A stretch of 64,000 bases of DNA from Filobasidium wieringae (Eukaryota; Basidiomycota; Tremellomycetes; Filobasidiales; Filobasidiaceae), in contig BCIV01000005.1 of assembly GCA_001600055.1 (NCBI GenBank), positions 426,611 to 490,610 on the forward strand, read 5' to 3'. Below, in pieces: positions 18,968-31,327 of the stretch. The translations under genes were made by a program, and so were the position numbers. Below the pieces are notes generated by a model, which did no database searches, was not told where the DNA came from, and saw nothing but the letters and a program-made list of their open reading frames with translations. Position 1 is the stretch's first letter; each line of letters opens with the position of its first letter.

Positions 18968-19243
18968 TTTTGATGATTCTGTTGTGGGTGAGAAGTGCCA
19001 GAGTATAGCGGCCTGGTTGGTGTAAGTTGTAGCATGTGAGCGTCTTTTTGATGATTCTGTTGNNNNNNNNNNNNNNNNNNNNNNNNNNNNNNNNNNNNNN
19101 NNNNNNNNNNNNNNNNNNNNNNNNNNNNNNNNNNNNNNNNNNNNNNNNNNNNNNNNNNNNNNGCGGCCTGGTTGGTGTAAGTTGTAGCATGTGAGCGTCT
19201 TTTTGATGATTCTGTTGTGGGTGAGAAGTGCCAGAGTATAGCG
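18968..19243 (+). repeat. 78-bp tandem array derived from the tRNA-Pro 5' half
   Basis: The unit contains gcggcctggttggtgtaagt, tgtagcatgtgagcgtcttt, ttgatgattctgttgtgggt, gagaagtgccagagtata. Unit starts (tRNA G1 equivalent) are at 19011 and 19166, and the true tRNA follows 78 bp later at 19244. Each unit copies the tRNA's first ~25 nt (acceptor strand, D arm, A box) with an added base, then a TTTTT run and the tRNA's own 5' flank. Because 78 is a multiple of 3, three minus-strand frames stay open through it, which is not evidence of coding. Confidence 0.85.
19063..19162. other. Assembly gap of exactly 100 N
   Basis: A round 100-N placeholder inside the tandem array. The true array length is therefore unknown and likely longer than drawn. 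Confidence 0.95.
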
Positions 19244-19334
19244 GCCTGGTTGGTGTAGTCGTAGCATTCTCGCTTTGGGTTTTCCTTGCTCAAAATCTTG
19301 CGAGTGGTCGTCGGTTCAACTCCGGCATCGGGCC
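19244..19334 (+). tRNA. trnP(TGG): tRNA-Pro (UGG) with a 19-nt intron
   Basis: Acceptor gcctggt pairs with atcgggc (two G-U pairs), with discriminator C. The A box region is tggtgtagtcg and the B box is ggttcaactcc. The anticodon stem ctcgc/gcgag holds loop tttggg-t with anticodon TGG. An intron, ttttccttgctcaaaatct, sits one base 3' of the anticodon, the canonical place, and its ctcaaa can pair with the anticodon loop. The T stem gtcgg/ccggc closes correctly. There is no clear T-run directly at the 3' end; the first T-run is ctttttg five bases on, which can serve as terminator. Confidence 0.9.
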
Positions 19335-20003
19335 CATCTTTTTGTCTTTCTTTTTCGTTGTTTTCCAATTTAAATCGCTTCCTTTCGCCCCGCTTTTGTG
19401 TCTACATGCAAGATCCTTCCCTTGTCGTCCTAATGAGCCAATGGAGACCTACTGGTACGCCCTGGTCCGAGCGGAATCGACGATCTCGACGCGCGACCTC
19501 CTCATCTTTTTGCCCTCCTTTTCCTTGGGCGGTAGGGATACGGGCCCTGTTTTTGCCTCCTTTTCTTTGTCGCCTTTGCCTGTCCTTCTGTAACCGACAT
19601 CTGGATGCAAGATCACTTTCCGTGTTCCTAGTGCATGAACGGAGATGGTCGTCAACGCTCTCAGCTTTGTCCGTAAACATGATGCTCGCGCGAGATAGGC
19701 TCCATACCCTCACGACACTTGAATATCTACAAAAGGTGGAGCACAGAGGTACCGATATCCATTGAGCGGCAAGTAGACTATCGCCCTGACATACGATTCG
19801 CGACTGCGCAATGCACCCCGCTCTTGCCCACATCCCTGACCGATGTTTCGTTTCGAGCTTGCTCCTCGACTAGACGTTCTTGCACAACTCACGCCGCCCT
19901 TGCCACCACGACGATCCTTATTTCGAGCGACCACCATCGCGCTCTGTATGGATCTATATGACGCACTACCCGGTGATACAACGACGCCGACGCCTCCATG
20001 CCT
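19335..20003. other. Intergenic, no confident gene
   Basis: T-rich just after the tRNA (ctttttgtctttctttttcg). Open frames on both strands overlap each other, none has a recognisable domain, and splice-site support is lacking. Confidence 0.4.
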
Positions 20004-21641
20004 CTACACCCTCCACACCAACACGGCACCATCGTCGCCTGCACTGACGACGACTTCCGCCTTGCTATCCTCCTGACCGTCTTCCAACGCCCATCCTGCG
20101 GGTGCAGACGCCACGGCGACCGCGTTGATGGTCCCGGCGTGACCCTTGTGAGTGGCGATGAGTGCGCCTTGACGAGCGTCCCAGGTTCGAAGGGTCTTGT
20201 CTGCCGAGGCGGTGGTGAACAACCATCGTCGAGGTGCCGGATGGGCGACCACGGAGGTGACGACGTCCTGAGCGCAACGCATCGAATCAACTGGGATGTA
20301 CTACGCTCGAACCCACTCCCTACTCTCACCTCGTGATGAACCTCGGCCCGCGGTTTACCCGTCGTGACGTCCCAAATGATAGCCTTGCCATCGGTCCCGG
20401 CAGAGACCAACAACAACCCCTTTGTACTTCCATCCCCACCGGGTCCCGCGAGCCCCAAAATATCCATAAACGCCAGTCCCTCCACGCTCTCCCCTTGCGC
20501 ATGACCGGGGAATCGTCCGACGACGTTCCCGGCGGGCAAATTGATGATCCTGATCCCGCCGTCCGCTCCTCCGATGGCGATCAAGTTCGAGGCGGGAGAG
20601 ACGGCGAGTGCGGTCAACCCGTCCTCGAACTTGCCAAAGTTGGGAGTCTGGTGCGGTGCTAGACGGAGGAGAGGAGCGTTTTCACGAGGATCGTACACGC
20701 ATAGCGAAGAGTCGGCAGAGATGGTGATGAGGAGTTTACCGTTGGGGGAAAAGTAACCCGACGTCGAGGTCTCGGTGTGAGAGGAAAACACTTGCATGGT
20801 ATTACCCGAGGGTACTGCGAGCGTCGTCAGCTTGCGAACGCGATGGAACAATCACGCAATGCTCACGTTGCCACATCCATACGGTCGAATCGTTACATCC
20901 CGCAGCGAGTACCGGTCCTTTAGGATGCCAAGCGAGCCACTGCAAAGACGCCAACGGGTCAGCGCTCGAATGCCGATCTCGCACCGTGCAAACACCCACG
21001 GTAACCTCGTCACCCGTATCCAGACTCGTCAAAAACTCCCAATTCTTCCAAGCCTCTACTGACGATGCGTCCGCACTGGCGTCCTTCGTTCTCCTCCACA
21101 CCCTGACCTTTCCGTCCATTCCCCCCGTGGCTACAAACTCGCCATCAGCCGAGAACCCAGAGGCGACGACCGAGTCGGTATGTCCCGTCAGTCGGATGGG
21201 CTCAAAGGTGGAGTTGTCGATGGCGCTCGAGGTGGAAGGAGTGAGAGGGGAAAAGATGAAACCGAGGTCGTCTTCTCCTCCCGAGATGGCTAGAGGAGGG
21301 TTAGGGAATTGTGGGTGAAGAGAGACGGAGAAGATGGAGGCTTCATGGTGGACTGCGAGTCGAGTGATTGGTAAGCTCAACCCCGACTCCACCTGGAGCT
21401 CGTACTCACTCGAATGAGCATTACTGTTATCCTCCAAAGGCAAGTTGGCGTTGATCTCTCCGTTCTCTCCCTCCTCCTCCTCATCCATAGGCTCGTTGTC
21501 TTCCTCGGCATCTGACACGACCTCTATATCGTCGTTAGGATCGAGGTACTGCTCGTCTTCCTCTTGCTCGCCGTGCTCATGGTCGTGATCGTGCTCCTCC
21601 TCGGAATGATCGTGGATGTGATGTTCTTCGTGGTCAGACAT
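20004..21641 (-). CDS. SQT1: WD40 protein Sqt1/AAMP, ribosome assembly chaperone
   Basis: Four exons: 21641-21006, 20939-20867, 20814-20330 and 20267-20004 (485 aa). In yeast Sqt1 binds nascent Rpl10 (uL16) and delivers it to the 60S subunit. The first 80 residues are His- and acid-rich (HHIHDHSEEEHDHDHEHGEQ). WD40 repeats follow: ISGGEDDLGFIF, RLTGHTDSVVASGFS with GGMDGKVRVW, WLAWHPKGPVLAAGCNDSTV, YFSPNGKLLITISADSSL, LIAIGGADGGIRI, LVSAGTDGKAIIWD, ASADKTLRTWD and VSAGDDGAVLVW. The WLAWHPKG motif and overall order fit AAMP/Sqt1 rather than other WD proteins. All introns keep phase. Confidence 0.9.
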
Positions 21642-21805
21642 GGTATAAAAAGTGGGTCACTCTGTCGATGAAATGGGAGTCAAGAGGTCGAGAACGTCAA
21701 AGTGCTATCATCGTTACAACTCGTTCAAGCTCAAGGCGACAACTTTTTACGCGGACAAGGTTTATTTCCACCTCGATTGCTCATCAATTCATGTCGACGG
21801 CCACT

Positions 21806-23927
21806 TTACAATCCAGACAACCAATTCTGGAAAGCTTTTCCATCACTGGGTCTACCCAGGAATTGCTCCAAAAGTTCACCGCCATCTCTGCTACCCCCCG
21901 CCTTGAGCATCTCCTTGTAAGCTTTACAGAGCTTCTTGTCGAAAATCCCATCAGGCAAATCCTGCAAGGCCGCAAATAGGTCTTGTGCAACAACCCAAGA
22001 GTGGACATAGCAGTAGTACTACACATCTGGTTCAGCTATTTCCTTCATCAACATGAAAGAGTTGGGTGACTCACTTTTGGTCCATACCCTGCAACAACCA
22101 GATGCACAAAAGACACTTGAGGGTGTGTTCCTTCCACATGTTGATGGTTGTCTGTTTTGTCTGCAACCCTCTTCCAGATAGGATCAGTTCCCTCCTTCAC
22201 TAATTGACCAGGATCCAACTGATAATACTTCAAAGACCTTTGATGTGAGTTCATCAACATCCAGTCTGACAGCGACAGTGAATTCCAACTCACGCCTCAG
22301 CATTAAACAACTGATACCTGATTTCCATTCCTCTTCCAAACACCTGCGCCTTCCTCAACTTCCTGACCAACTCTTCAGGGATGACCACCCCATCATCATC
22401 CCTTGCAAACCTCTCAAGCACATTCATCTGTAACAAGTGCTGTTCCATAAAAGTCGAAGGAGCCTCAACCAGATCCTGTTCCACACTGGTCCCATTGAAC
22501 CTTGCATACTTGTTCTGGCTTGCAAGAAGGTCATGAAGGGCATGTCCATATTCATGGTAGATGGTTTCAAGTTCTGAGAAATTCATGAGGGTTTGGGCAG
22601 GTGGGATGTTCCCCACTAGTACCACTTCACCCAATTTGTGGCCTGGATGTGACTGAATGACGCTTGAAACATAGGCTACTGAGCTCTTGTTGGATCGGAG
22701 GTAGAGCTGTCGAGGTTCATATATCAGTCAAGGGGTTGATTCTAGTCGGTGGGTTTCACTCACATCAGTGTAAAGCCTTCCTAAAAGTGTTTCATCCTCC
22801 CTATCATACACATCATAGACCTTCACCGTCTCTGCCCAAACTGCAATCCCAGGTCTAGCTTCAAACCTGATCCCAAACAATTCTTCTAGGAGGACAGGAA
22901 TTGCCGGCAAGACATTTTCCATCCTCAAGTAAGGCCTGATCTGAGTCACGTCAAAGCCTCCTAGTTCTTGTTGAGATAGTTTCTTCTTAGCCTGGTGACC
23001 TTGCCAAGGCCGCAACTCAGTGGTACCGTATGCCTGAGCCAATGCCATCTTCTCCTTGACAGACTGTTCGTGAACAAGGTCGAGGGTGTTGGTGACGAAA
23101 TCCTGCACCCCTGATACTCCTTTCAAGATGAGCCCCTTGTCACAGAGGTAATGCGCGGCATCCTTGTATCCCAACAATCTGGCCTCTTGATGGCTCAACG
23201 ACAGGATCTGCTTCAAGACAGGTTCGTTGATCGGCCAAGCCACATTATCCCGCTCAATGTAAGCCTTCTTCCTTGTGTCGTCGTTGATGGCAAAGATTCT
23301 GATCATATTGTTATCGGCGATCGAAGTGGTCAGGGTGATCTTCCCATCTTGATCCGGAGGATGATTGTCTAGAAAGTCTCGAGGAACGCCCTCCAATTGT
23401 TCGACGGTAGCTTGCCATTTGCGCTCCCCATCATTGATGTTCCTCCGAAATTCCGTCCTCAAACTGTTCAACTGGGTTCTTAGAGCGGACAGTTCGTGCC
23501 TCTTCTCTTCGGGTAAACGTACCCCTGACCTCTTGACATCCTGCTGACAATGCTCGATGAAGCGTCTATCGAGGCTGTCGAATGCAGGATCTTCAGCAGG
23601 TATCTGGCCGACAAGACGTCCTAGAGGAACACTAAGGTTCATCTGATTCGCCAAACCATCCCAAAGACTCTTCGCAGTTGTGCCCTCGTCTCTCATCTCC
23701 TGGTCCGGATGAAGCGAAACGAACAAGCTGGCTATCTGACCTTGGTCGACCACACTCGTCTGTAAAAGCTCGAATTGTCTTCCGAAAGTGAACAAGGTAG
23801 GAGCCTGATTGAACCCCTCGAGATCCTTTAGAGCTTGCTGAGCGTCGTCGTACGCCTGCTTCCATTGCTGCTTGTAGTTCGTGACGGTCATACCGCCGTC
23901 GAATGTAAAGTCCATGGAGGTTGTCAT
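21806..23927 (-). CDS. M3 family zinc metallopeptidase (thimet oligopeptidase-like)
   Basis: Four exons: 23927-22764, 22706-22294, 22237-22075 and 22018-21806 (650 aa). The zinc motif is LETIYHEYGHALHDLL (HExxH), with the third ligand in EAPSTFMEQHL. LYTDLYLRSNK and the C-terminal SRDGGELLEQFLGRPSDGKA are typical of M3 peptidases such as thimet oligopeptidase, saccharolysin and bacterial oligopeptidase A. These enzymes cut short peptides in the cytosol or mitochondria. No obvious mitochondrial presequence (MTTSMDFTFDGG), so a cytosolic place is more likely. The last three exons are less GC-rich than the first. The ~290 bp upstream of the start shows no other gene. Confidence 0.9.
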
Positions 23928-24221
23928 ATCGATAGTCGCTGGTGATGGGATAGATATTGAGTAAAGATGCGGGTGGATCGGGCATCAGTCATCTGCTCGA
24001 CGAGGTGCACACTATATAGGTGGCAGAGCGAGAAGCTATCAAAGGAGTGCAAACGGGGGGAATCAGGGGACAGCTGTGCCTCTCATCCGTTTCAGCGTCG
24101 ACTGAGATCGGCACTCTCGTATCAAGATTATACAGGATTTCGTAGTTACATTGTCAGGGATATCAAAAAATCAGTACACGTACACACAAGGTTCGACCAT
24201 TCTCTGCGGTTTTCCGACCGG

Positions 24222-27200
24222 CTACTTGCGTCCCCAAATCCAATCAAGCCAACCCGTCTTTCTGCTTTCCGTTGTCGTCGGAACGTCAAGACTCGACGAC
24301 TGCCCGTGTTCGCGTTCGACCCGCTCGTCAACGTCCATCATATCGCCGTCTTCGTCGTCTCTGTCCCGTTCGGCGTACTGTTCTGCGATTGGTTCCGCTT
24401 GTTGCTCAGCAGGAGGTTCAACTTCGACGTCGTCTTCCTTCTTGACAGCTTTTGGAGAACCGTCCACGTCGACTATACGTTTCTTGCTCGAACTAGGGCC
24501 TTCAGACTCGGCAAACTCCTCACCCTCTTCTTCTTCCTCCTCCTTCACCTTTTCCATCTCGTGAAAGAGCTTTGACGGTCTAGGCGTTCCCAAAGTCGAG
24601 GACTCTCTTCGTTTTCGCTTCTTGTCCGGCTCGGCCGTAGACGCTCGTGATCCTCGCACAGGTGTTTGAGGGCTAGGGGTCTGTGAAGTCTTTCTCCTCG
24701 TTCTACTAGATATCGCCGCTTCTGCTTCATCCTCGCCATCATGTACGTGAGGGACACCATCCTCGAGCGGCAATATGAACACTTGTCCTTCACGAATCAA
24801 CTCGCGGCCAACTAACAGGCTGACTTGCTGTTGAAGGGTGGCCGGTAAGGTTCCTTCCTCCTCCGTCTTCATGCGCTCTGTGAAATTATCTCCAAACATG
24901 AGGTTCTGCCTTCGCTTCATCTCCTCTTTCGAAGCGGGGCCGAGATCCTCTGCCTCGGACTGCGAGCGGGTCTCGTACGTATTGACCGCACATCTGGGTA
25001 TGAGCATGTTGTGTGCACTCCTCCCTGATCCAAACCGTACTTTGTGATAAACGCAGTGGGATCGTGTACCACTCGCAGGGCTCTCATTGTTGATAGTATG
25101 GCTCGATGCCATATGGGTAGAACCATGATGATGATGCGTGAGCTGAGTGGACTGAACGCTCATCTCTCGTAACCTGCGTGGAGGCGTTGCCGGTTGGTTG
25201 AAAACATCGTGTCGCTCGCTACTACTATTTGGTTTGAGAGGTTCCGGATGTAACGTCTTTGGACCGATAGAGAAGCGGCTCGAAGAAGTATCACGCGTGA
25301 TCGATGGGGAATCCTGGCGTTCTACGGTATTTCCACGAATGACAGGCGATTCTTGCATCGTGTCGATTTCCCTATCTTCTGCTCTGGTTTCCAGATTGAC
25401 GACGATATCATCCCGATCGTTCGTAACGTGTGAGACAACCTCCTGAGCCTCAGCGTTAGAAGGTTCAGTAGACGCGACTCTAGCCGGAGTATTCGGAACG
25501 GACGATCGCTCTGGTTCGACGACAGCATCATCCGCTGCTGACGACTCTAGAGGCACCTGCTGTGACTCGACAGCAGCATTGTCTGTTCCTACTGGTTCCG
25601 CAGACACCTGCTGCGATTCGACGACAGCATCATCTACATCCGCTGATTCTGAAGACAACCGCTGTGAATCGATGACAGCATTATCTGCTTCGATCGATGT
25701 TGGTTCTATTTCCTGATCACGGTCTGTCCCGTCCATGGAGATGGATGAATCCTCAGCCTCAGACTGTTCGCGCGAGTCGCCAGCCTCGTCTAGCTGGGCA
25801 AGTAACGAGTATCGGTTCGCGACTGTGAACTTTGGCGGAGGGCTCTCGGGAGATAGTTCACGTTTCACCCTCGGAGGTCTTGCCGATTTTAGGCGCAAAC
25901 CTGCTGGGGCCTCCTTGGATTCAAGGGCACCAGTATCTGCTATCAGATTAGTTACCTGCTCGAACGCGCGGACATGTTCCTCCTCTTGCGGGTGTGAGGC
26001 GTGCTGTTCATCTCTGCGATGATGTTCAAGAAGGATCGCGGGCTGGAGTTCTAGTACTGGGTCTACGGTTCGTGTTCCGCTATGGGGAGTAGGGCTTAGA
26101 TCTCCGGAGGCTGGAGCGGAAAGCCCCATGACCGTCTCTTCAAGCAGATCGGTGGATGCGGCAGCGCCGGTCTCGACTGACGGTTGTTGCACGTCATCAC
26201 CTACTGCAAACATGTCTTCGTCTTCACCGTCGGCCGATCTTGGACCGTCTTGCGGCAATGACTCCTGCGGCTCGATATCGGCTTCACCATCTTGAGCTAT
26301 GACCGAGATATCTGCGTCGTGAACTAGAGTAGGTTCATGAGTCTCGCCACCAGATGCGTTGCCTTCGGATGCGGAATCACGGTCGGAGTCGATGGGGATG
26401 AAATCATCTGCGCGAGACTGGTTCATACTAGAAACGAGCTCAGAGAACTGCCCAGCTGTAGCTCCAACGACTTTGACATCTTCCTCGGCAGGGAGAGCAT
26501 CGTGCTTAACTGGTTGCGAATCGATTGCCGTTCCACCGCTTTGTAATGCCTCGAGGTTCTCCGTGGTAAGAAGCGGCTGGTCTTCGATATTCGGTTGAGC
26601 ATCCACCTCTTCAGCGTTCGACTCCACAAGGGGGACATCACGATCAGGAACGGGATCAGTTGCCGAATATACTGGGAGAGTGACAAGTGGAACAGGCGGC
26701 TCTCGCTCGGCAACAGACTGCTCTGCCGGACCTTCTGGTAGGTGATCGTTCTCAACCAAAGCGTTCTCCGCCTCGACAGGCATCTCGTCATCTGCACTAT
26801 ATCCAGGATCCTGTGGTACAATCAACGCTTCTTGTGCTGTACTCGTCCTATCTTCTAACAAGGTTGGAACTGGAACATCTTCAGGTGTCGTATCGACCAT
26901 TAGGTTGGGAGCAAGAACCACAGTCGAGGTCTCTTCATGCTGATCGTTGTCTTCATTGTCGCTTTCGTTTCCCTTATCAGAATGTATTGACGCAGTGTCG
27001 AGATCAGCGCTTTCGTGCAAGTCGAGTTCAGGAGCCGTTTCTGACGCTTGGGTTTGTCCGACTGATTCCTCAGGTGTATCGATTACGGATCGGACAAGAG
27101 GAGGTTCTTGCTGAGGTTCGACGTTTTCAGATATCGCAGCGAGGTCCGGGCTAGGCGATCTTTCAGTGACCAAGGGTTGTTGCAGGACGTCAATATCCTG

Positions 27201-29818
27201 TACACTCTGTTCCATCATCTCCAGGTCCTTTGGATCGGTCTCATCAACCACCTCATCATCTTCATGACCGGGAGGGATCCCATCCACAGCCATCGCACTG
27301 CCATCGTCGTTGTCATATTCCTCCCTTTCCGCTGCATAGACAGCAATTCCATCCTCCGCCATACTGACCGGTTCATGGGATTGAATTTCCTTCAAAATCT
27401 CCTCAGCAGTTTGCGCTTCGGTAGGGATCTGATCCGCGTAGATCTGATCGGAAGCGGGAAGTATAGCATCTTGATCCTCATCAGGGGGAAGCAGTCCGCC
27501 TAAGATCGATAGAAACATCAAGATCAGTTCCGCATGACGATATAGCCTTTTCATACTGTACTAACCTCGGTCGTCATCAGCATATTCAACTCGCTCAGCA
27601 TCTTCCCTCTCATCCGCAGAATATTCCGGATCATGCTGCGAATCCTTATCATCTATGACCAAAGCGAAGGATCAGCGTAGTCTCACGCTTTCCTAGGTCC
27701 TGATATGATCCTCACCTTCCTCCATGGCAACCACCTCATCCATCCCAACTCCCTCTTGAATAACACCATCAATATTATCCACCGCCCCTGTCCAGACTCC
27801 ATCGGAGCGAGAAGAAGTAGGGAGGTCGGGCTGACGAACATCTTGTTCCAATCCTTTATGTTCTGTTCGATCTTCTGCAGAGGGGGATCGTCGGTCTGAA
27901 AATCCCAAGGTCAGGATAGTGCATTTTTTTCGGAAACGAGGATGGACTCACGGCTGCGTTCCTCATGATCTGAAATCTCATCGATCTCATATGGATCAGA
28001 CTGGGCGTCCTCCTCCTTTCTTTCCGGTAGGACGACACCTTCATCTTCCATCTCGACGTGGCTGTCCCTGGTACCATCCACGTCCTGCTCATCAGAATCA
28101 TCATCTTCCACTTCGATCGCCTCACTCAATCCGACTCGAATGACTGGCTCGTCTTGTCCTATCTGATCATCCTCATGCCCCTCCTCCAGCTCGTCCTCGT
28201 CCGATTGATCTTCATCCCCATCTCCAGAACGATCCTCGGCTTGTTCATCCTCATCGGAATTACTACCCCTATCTTCCGATCTACTCTGTACCACCCCATC
28301 CCTCGATCCTTCATCGTCCTCCAACTCATCTTGCTCTGGCTCCTCGGACCTCGGGGATCCCAAACTAGGATCAATCTCATCTCCCTCCTCATCCAATTCA
28401 GGTGCTGGAAGGTGGGTCTGAGAGTTTACGTCATTCTGGATCTGATCGCGGTTCGGACCGTTCGACCTGTCCGAGACCGGAGGTTCATCCTCATCCGAAC
28501 TATCTTGAACGGAGATGATCTCATCTTCTCGTCCCTCTTCCACTTCCTGTTCTTCCTCTGCTTGACTTTCATTATCATCCCCGTCTTGGTCGACTTCACT
28601 TTCCAAATCCGACTGTGAATCCCTCTCTGCTTCCTGTTCTATGAATCGATCCGATCTAGACTCTTCGCTTCCTTCTCGTTCAGATTGGTCGGATTGATCG
28701 TTTCCGACAGAACGATCGGAGTACGATCGGACGGATTGGGGGGATTGTGAAGAACGTATACGAGGGTTATCAGTTCCCATCTCCACATCCTCGTCCACCG
28801 CGTTCAACCCTTCTTGATCTTGATCTTCTTCCTCTTCATCCTGATCTTCTCTAGATAAAATCCCCCCCGCTTGAGCTTCCCCAGTCATTTCTTCATTCGA
28901 ATACTCGGCCTGACGTTCAATTTCAAACGCCTCTTCCCCACCTTGATAAAGCGTAGTAGAGCTCATCGCCGTTCCGGTTAGAACGGTTCCGCTCTCCGAC
29001 TCAAGTGCCTGAACGAAACCAATTGAGGACGAAGAAGCTTGAATATTCGGAGTGACTTCAGGAATGGGGACTAGGGGAGAGTAGGTGTTAGGTGCAAAGA
29101 GAGGATCGAGGGACGGGGTTGAGCGTTCCTCCTCTTCTTCCTCTAATTCTTCATACTCTTCATACTCTTCTTCTAGATCCCCGTCTTGTTGAAGTTCTAG
29201 ATCTTCATCTTGAGCTTCTTCTGGATCTTCACCTTGGATTTCTTCCGGATCGTCATCTTGGAATTCAATAAGAGCTGGATCCAGTACTTCTTCATCTGAA
29301 TAGACTTCTTCTTCTTCCAGCTCAAAGTCGTTATTGCGTCGCGATGGGGAACCCGATTGAGCTCTTGATTGATGATGCGGGGAAGAAGGATGAGAGTTTG
29401 TATACGGGGAAGGGTCGGTTTCGTCGTCTTCTTCTGCTTCTTCCTGTTCTGAACTGAAGGTATGGTCGGCATCATGGTATTGAGAAGAGAGTGGGTTTTC
29501 TTGTTGAGGTGAGATCATCGCTATCGATATCACAAGTAAATCCCCTGAACGACCCATCAGCCAAGTTCACAACTCACCCTGGTCAATCTGTCCCTCTTCC
29601 TGCGTGATGACGTTTTGTCTTTCCCTAGCCAAACTGATCGCCTTCTTTGCATTCTCGCTCAACTCCACCTGGACCTGCCTCGAAGGACCTGGCCTGGCGA
29701 GCTCTTCATCGAGATCATCGTGCAACGTATCTAGCCCATCGATGATTTTGTTCCGTACGGATTCCACCCAAGCGTTGAACTCGGAAGGAGGGAAGGCGTC
29801 GTAAGCTGAGACGGGCAT
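24222..29818 (-). CDS. Very large acidic, low-complexity protein
   Basis: Five exons: 29818-29578, 29544-27952, 27895-27716, 27652-27566 and 27499-24222, all in phase (1792 aa). The first 80 residues are ordered and helical (FNAWVESVRNKIIDGLDTLH). Then about 1,500 residues are dominated by Glu, Asp, Ser and Gln. About 18-residue units repeat near codons for DDAVVESQQVSAEP and DNAAVESQQVPLES. Near the C-terminus are basic clusters (KKRKRRE, SSRTRRKT), a segment around GRELIREGQVFILPLEDG, and a final WLDWIWGRK. I recognise no family. Basic signals in acidic disorder suggest a nuclear protein, perhaps chromatin- or pore-associated (inference). An upstream ATG at 29962 would add a hydrophobic leader; I prefer 29818. 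Confidence 0.7.
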
Positions 29819-30590
29819 TTCAATGGATGAGGAGGAGCATGAGAGATTGTGGATTGTGGATGGTGGATGAACGGTCGAGGTTGGATTATGGAGGAAGAGT
29901 GAATGAAAGTGAAGAAGAATCGTCGAGCTGATGATGAATATCAGGTGAATGTGATAACGCATAGATTGGGAAGTCTGAGGAGATCCGATAACGCATAAAC
30001 GCTTCAGTCGAACGAACCTCGACCGTCTTCGTACCGGATGAGATCAGTGATCTCAGTGAGTGAATGAGTGACCTTAGTTGTTGGTACTCTGAGAAGGCGT
30101 GCTTGGTTTACGATTTGCTATGATAGGTACCTACTTCTCGTGTCGTCACGCCTAGCTGCAAGGGGATCGGAGCAAACGAGACCCATGAACAGGTAATATC
30201 GGGGGTCTTCAATCTGTTGTCCTCCTCGAAATGGAAAAGTCCCCCACCCCCCTCTCCTATTCCTATCCCCTTCTAAAAAGTCCATTCTGACTATCGTCCT
30301 GCAATATCAAACGGGTCTTTCGAGCGATCCACAAGACGAGTCGCGTATCTGGATACGACCACCTACGATCCGCCCAATCGATCCCACTCCGATGTGACAA
30401 TCAGGATTTACCACGACCACTATCACCATCAATCGGAATTCGAACAAACATGTCGAGTCCTCGACGTTCGTAACGAAGCGCAGAGCACGTTACCCTCCGT
30501 ACCTATCCGAAGCCGTCCAACGGAAACCAGACGCAGCGGGCAACGTGAAGAGCGAGAATTGCGAGTCCGAGGCGAAGGCTGACAATCAGG
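29819..30590. other. Intergenic, possible degraded exon
   Basis: Promoter side of the large acidic gene. Around 30390-30580 several frames are open (for example RYPPYLSEAVQRKPDAAG) but none joins cleanly to an ATG. Confidence 0.35.
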
Positions 30591-30862
30591 ACGGTCTGGA
30601 TTAAAGGGACAGGTTACATTCATGAGTGTGATCCTTCACAGTACGATTTGACCGTTCCCCCTGACTCGCCTGATTCCGAATGTCTATCCTTGTGAGAAGA
30701 CGATCTGGAGCGGTTCGCCTTGATCGAGATCACGGCCAGCATCGGATACCAAGTCGCTCTCTTCACCTCTGAGGACATGTCCGAGATGGTTCAGAGAGGT
30801 GTTGCTGCTTTTGATGATGAGCAGAACGATGTTGATCGAGATCACGGTCCGACCGATCCGAG
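30591..30862 (+). pseudogene. Gene fragment with an in-frame TGA
   Basis: Starts after a CTGACAATCAG acceptor-like site and reads TVWIKGTGYIHECDPSQYDL, then SPDSECLSL, stop, EDDLERFALIEITASIG, FTSEDMSEMVQRGVAAFDDE, ending at a GTGAGT donor. The TGA (30693-30695) would be Arg if it were CGA. The text is protein-like on both sides of the stop, so this is either a broken gene or a misread splice. No upstream exon with ATG and no downstream exon could be placed. Family unknown. Confidence 0.3.
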
Positions 30863-31327
30863 GTGAGTCCGCGGGGGGATTCTCCGGTTTGTGGCAAGGA
30901 AGGAGGGGTTCATCCTACACTTGGTAAAGTAGCATCTGTATGCGGAGCAGTGATGACTAGACTATGGTAAATCAGATAGAGAGACTCCTATGTAACGACG
31001 ACATGAAACATCTCGCGTCGATCGCCGTCGAACGCGACAAAAACAACAAACACAGCTGGATCTCAAATTAGCTCGACGTTGAATGCTCTTCTTGCGAAGC
31101 TTGTACCCCACCTTATCGCTCCTTCCTTTCATCTGACCCGCCACCCATTCCCCTCTCACTTTCAGTCATACCACTAGAACACTTGCGTCGGTCTGTCACC
31201 TCTTGCACTAGACTCGAAGGCAACCCTATCGCAACGCTCGTTTTCAAAAAAGATATCGATCCTTGAAACATCCTTATAGAAGTGTAGAGTCGGGATCGAC
31301 CCTTGATCACATCCAACGAACTCCAAC
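30863..31327. other. Intergenic, no gene seen
   Basis: Upstream of the glyoxal oxidase gene. No repeats or clear motifs. Confidence 0.4.

Noticed and set aside
18810..19368. Three overlapping minus-strand frames repeating HFSPTTESSKRRSHATTYT-like text
   Set aside because: They are open only because the repeat unit is 78 bp, a multiple of three, and they run through a gap of Ns. The DNA is tRNA-derived, not coding.
24222..27554. Many long plus-strand frames opposite the large acidic gene and at 28.0-28.6 kb
   Set aside because: They are the antisense of Glu/Asp/Ser-rich codons, which rarely produce stops. They show no domains or splice structure.
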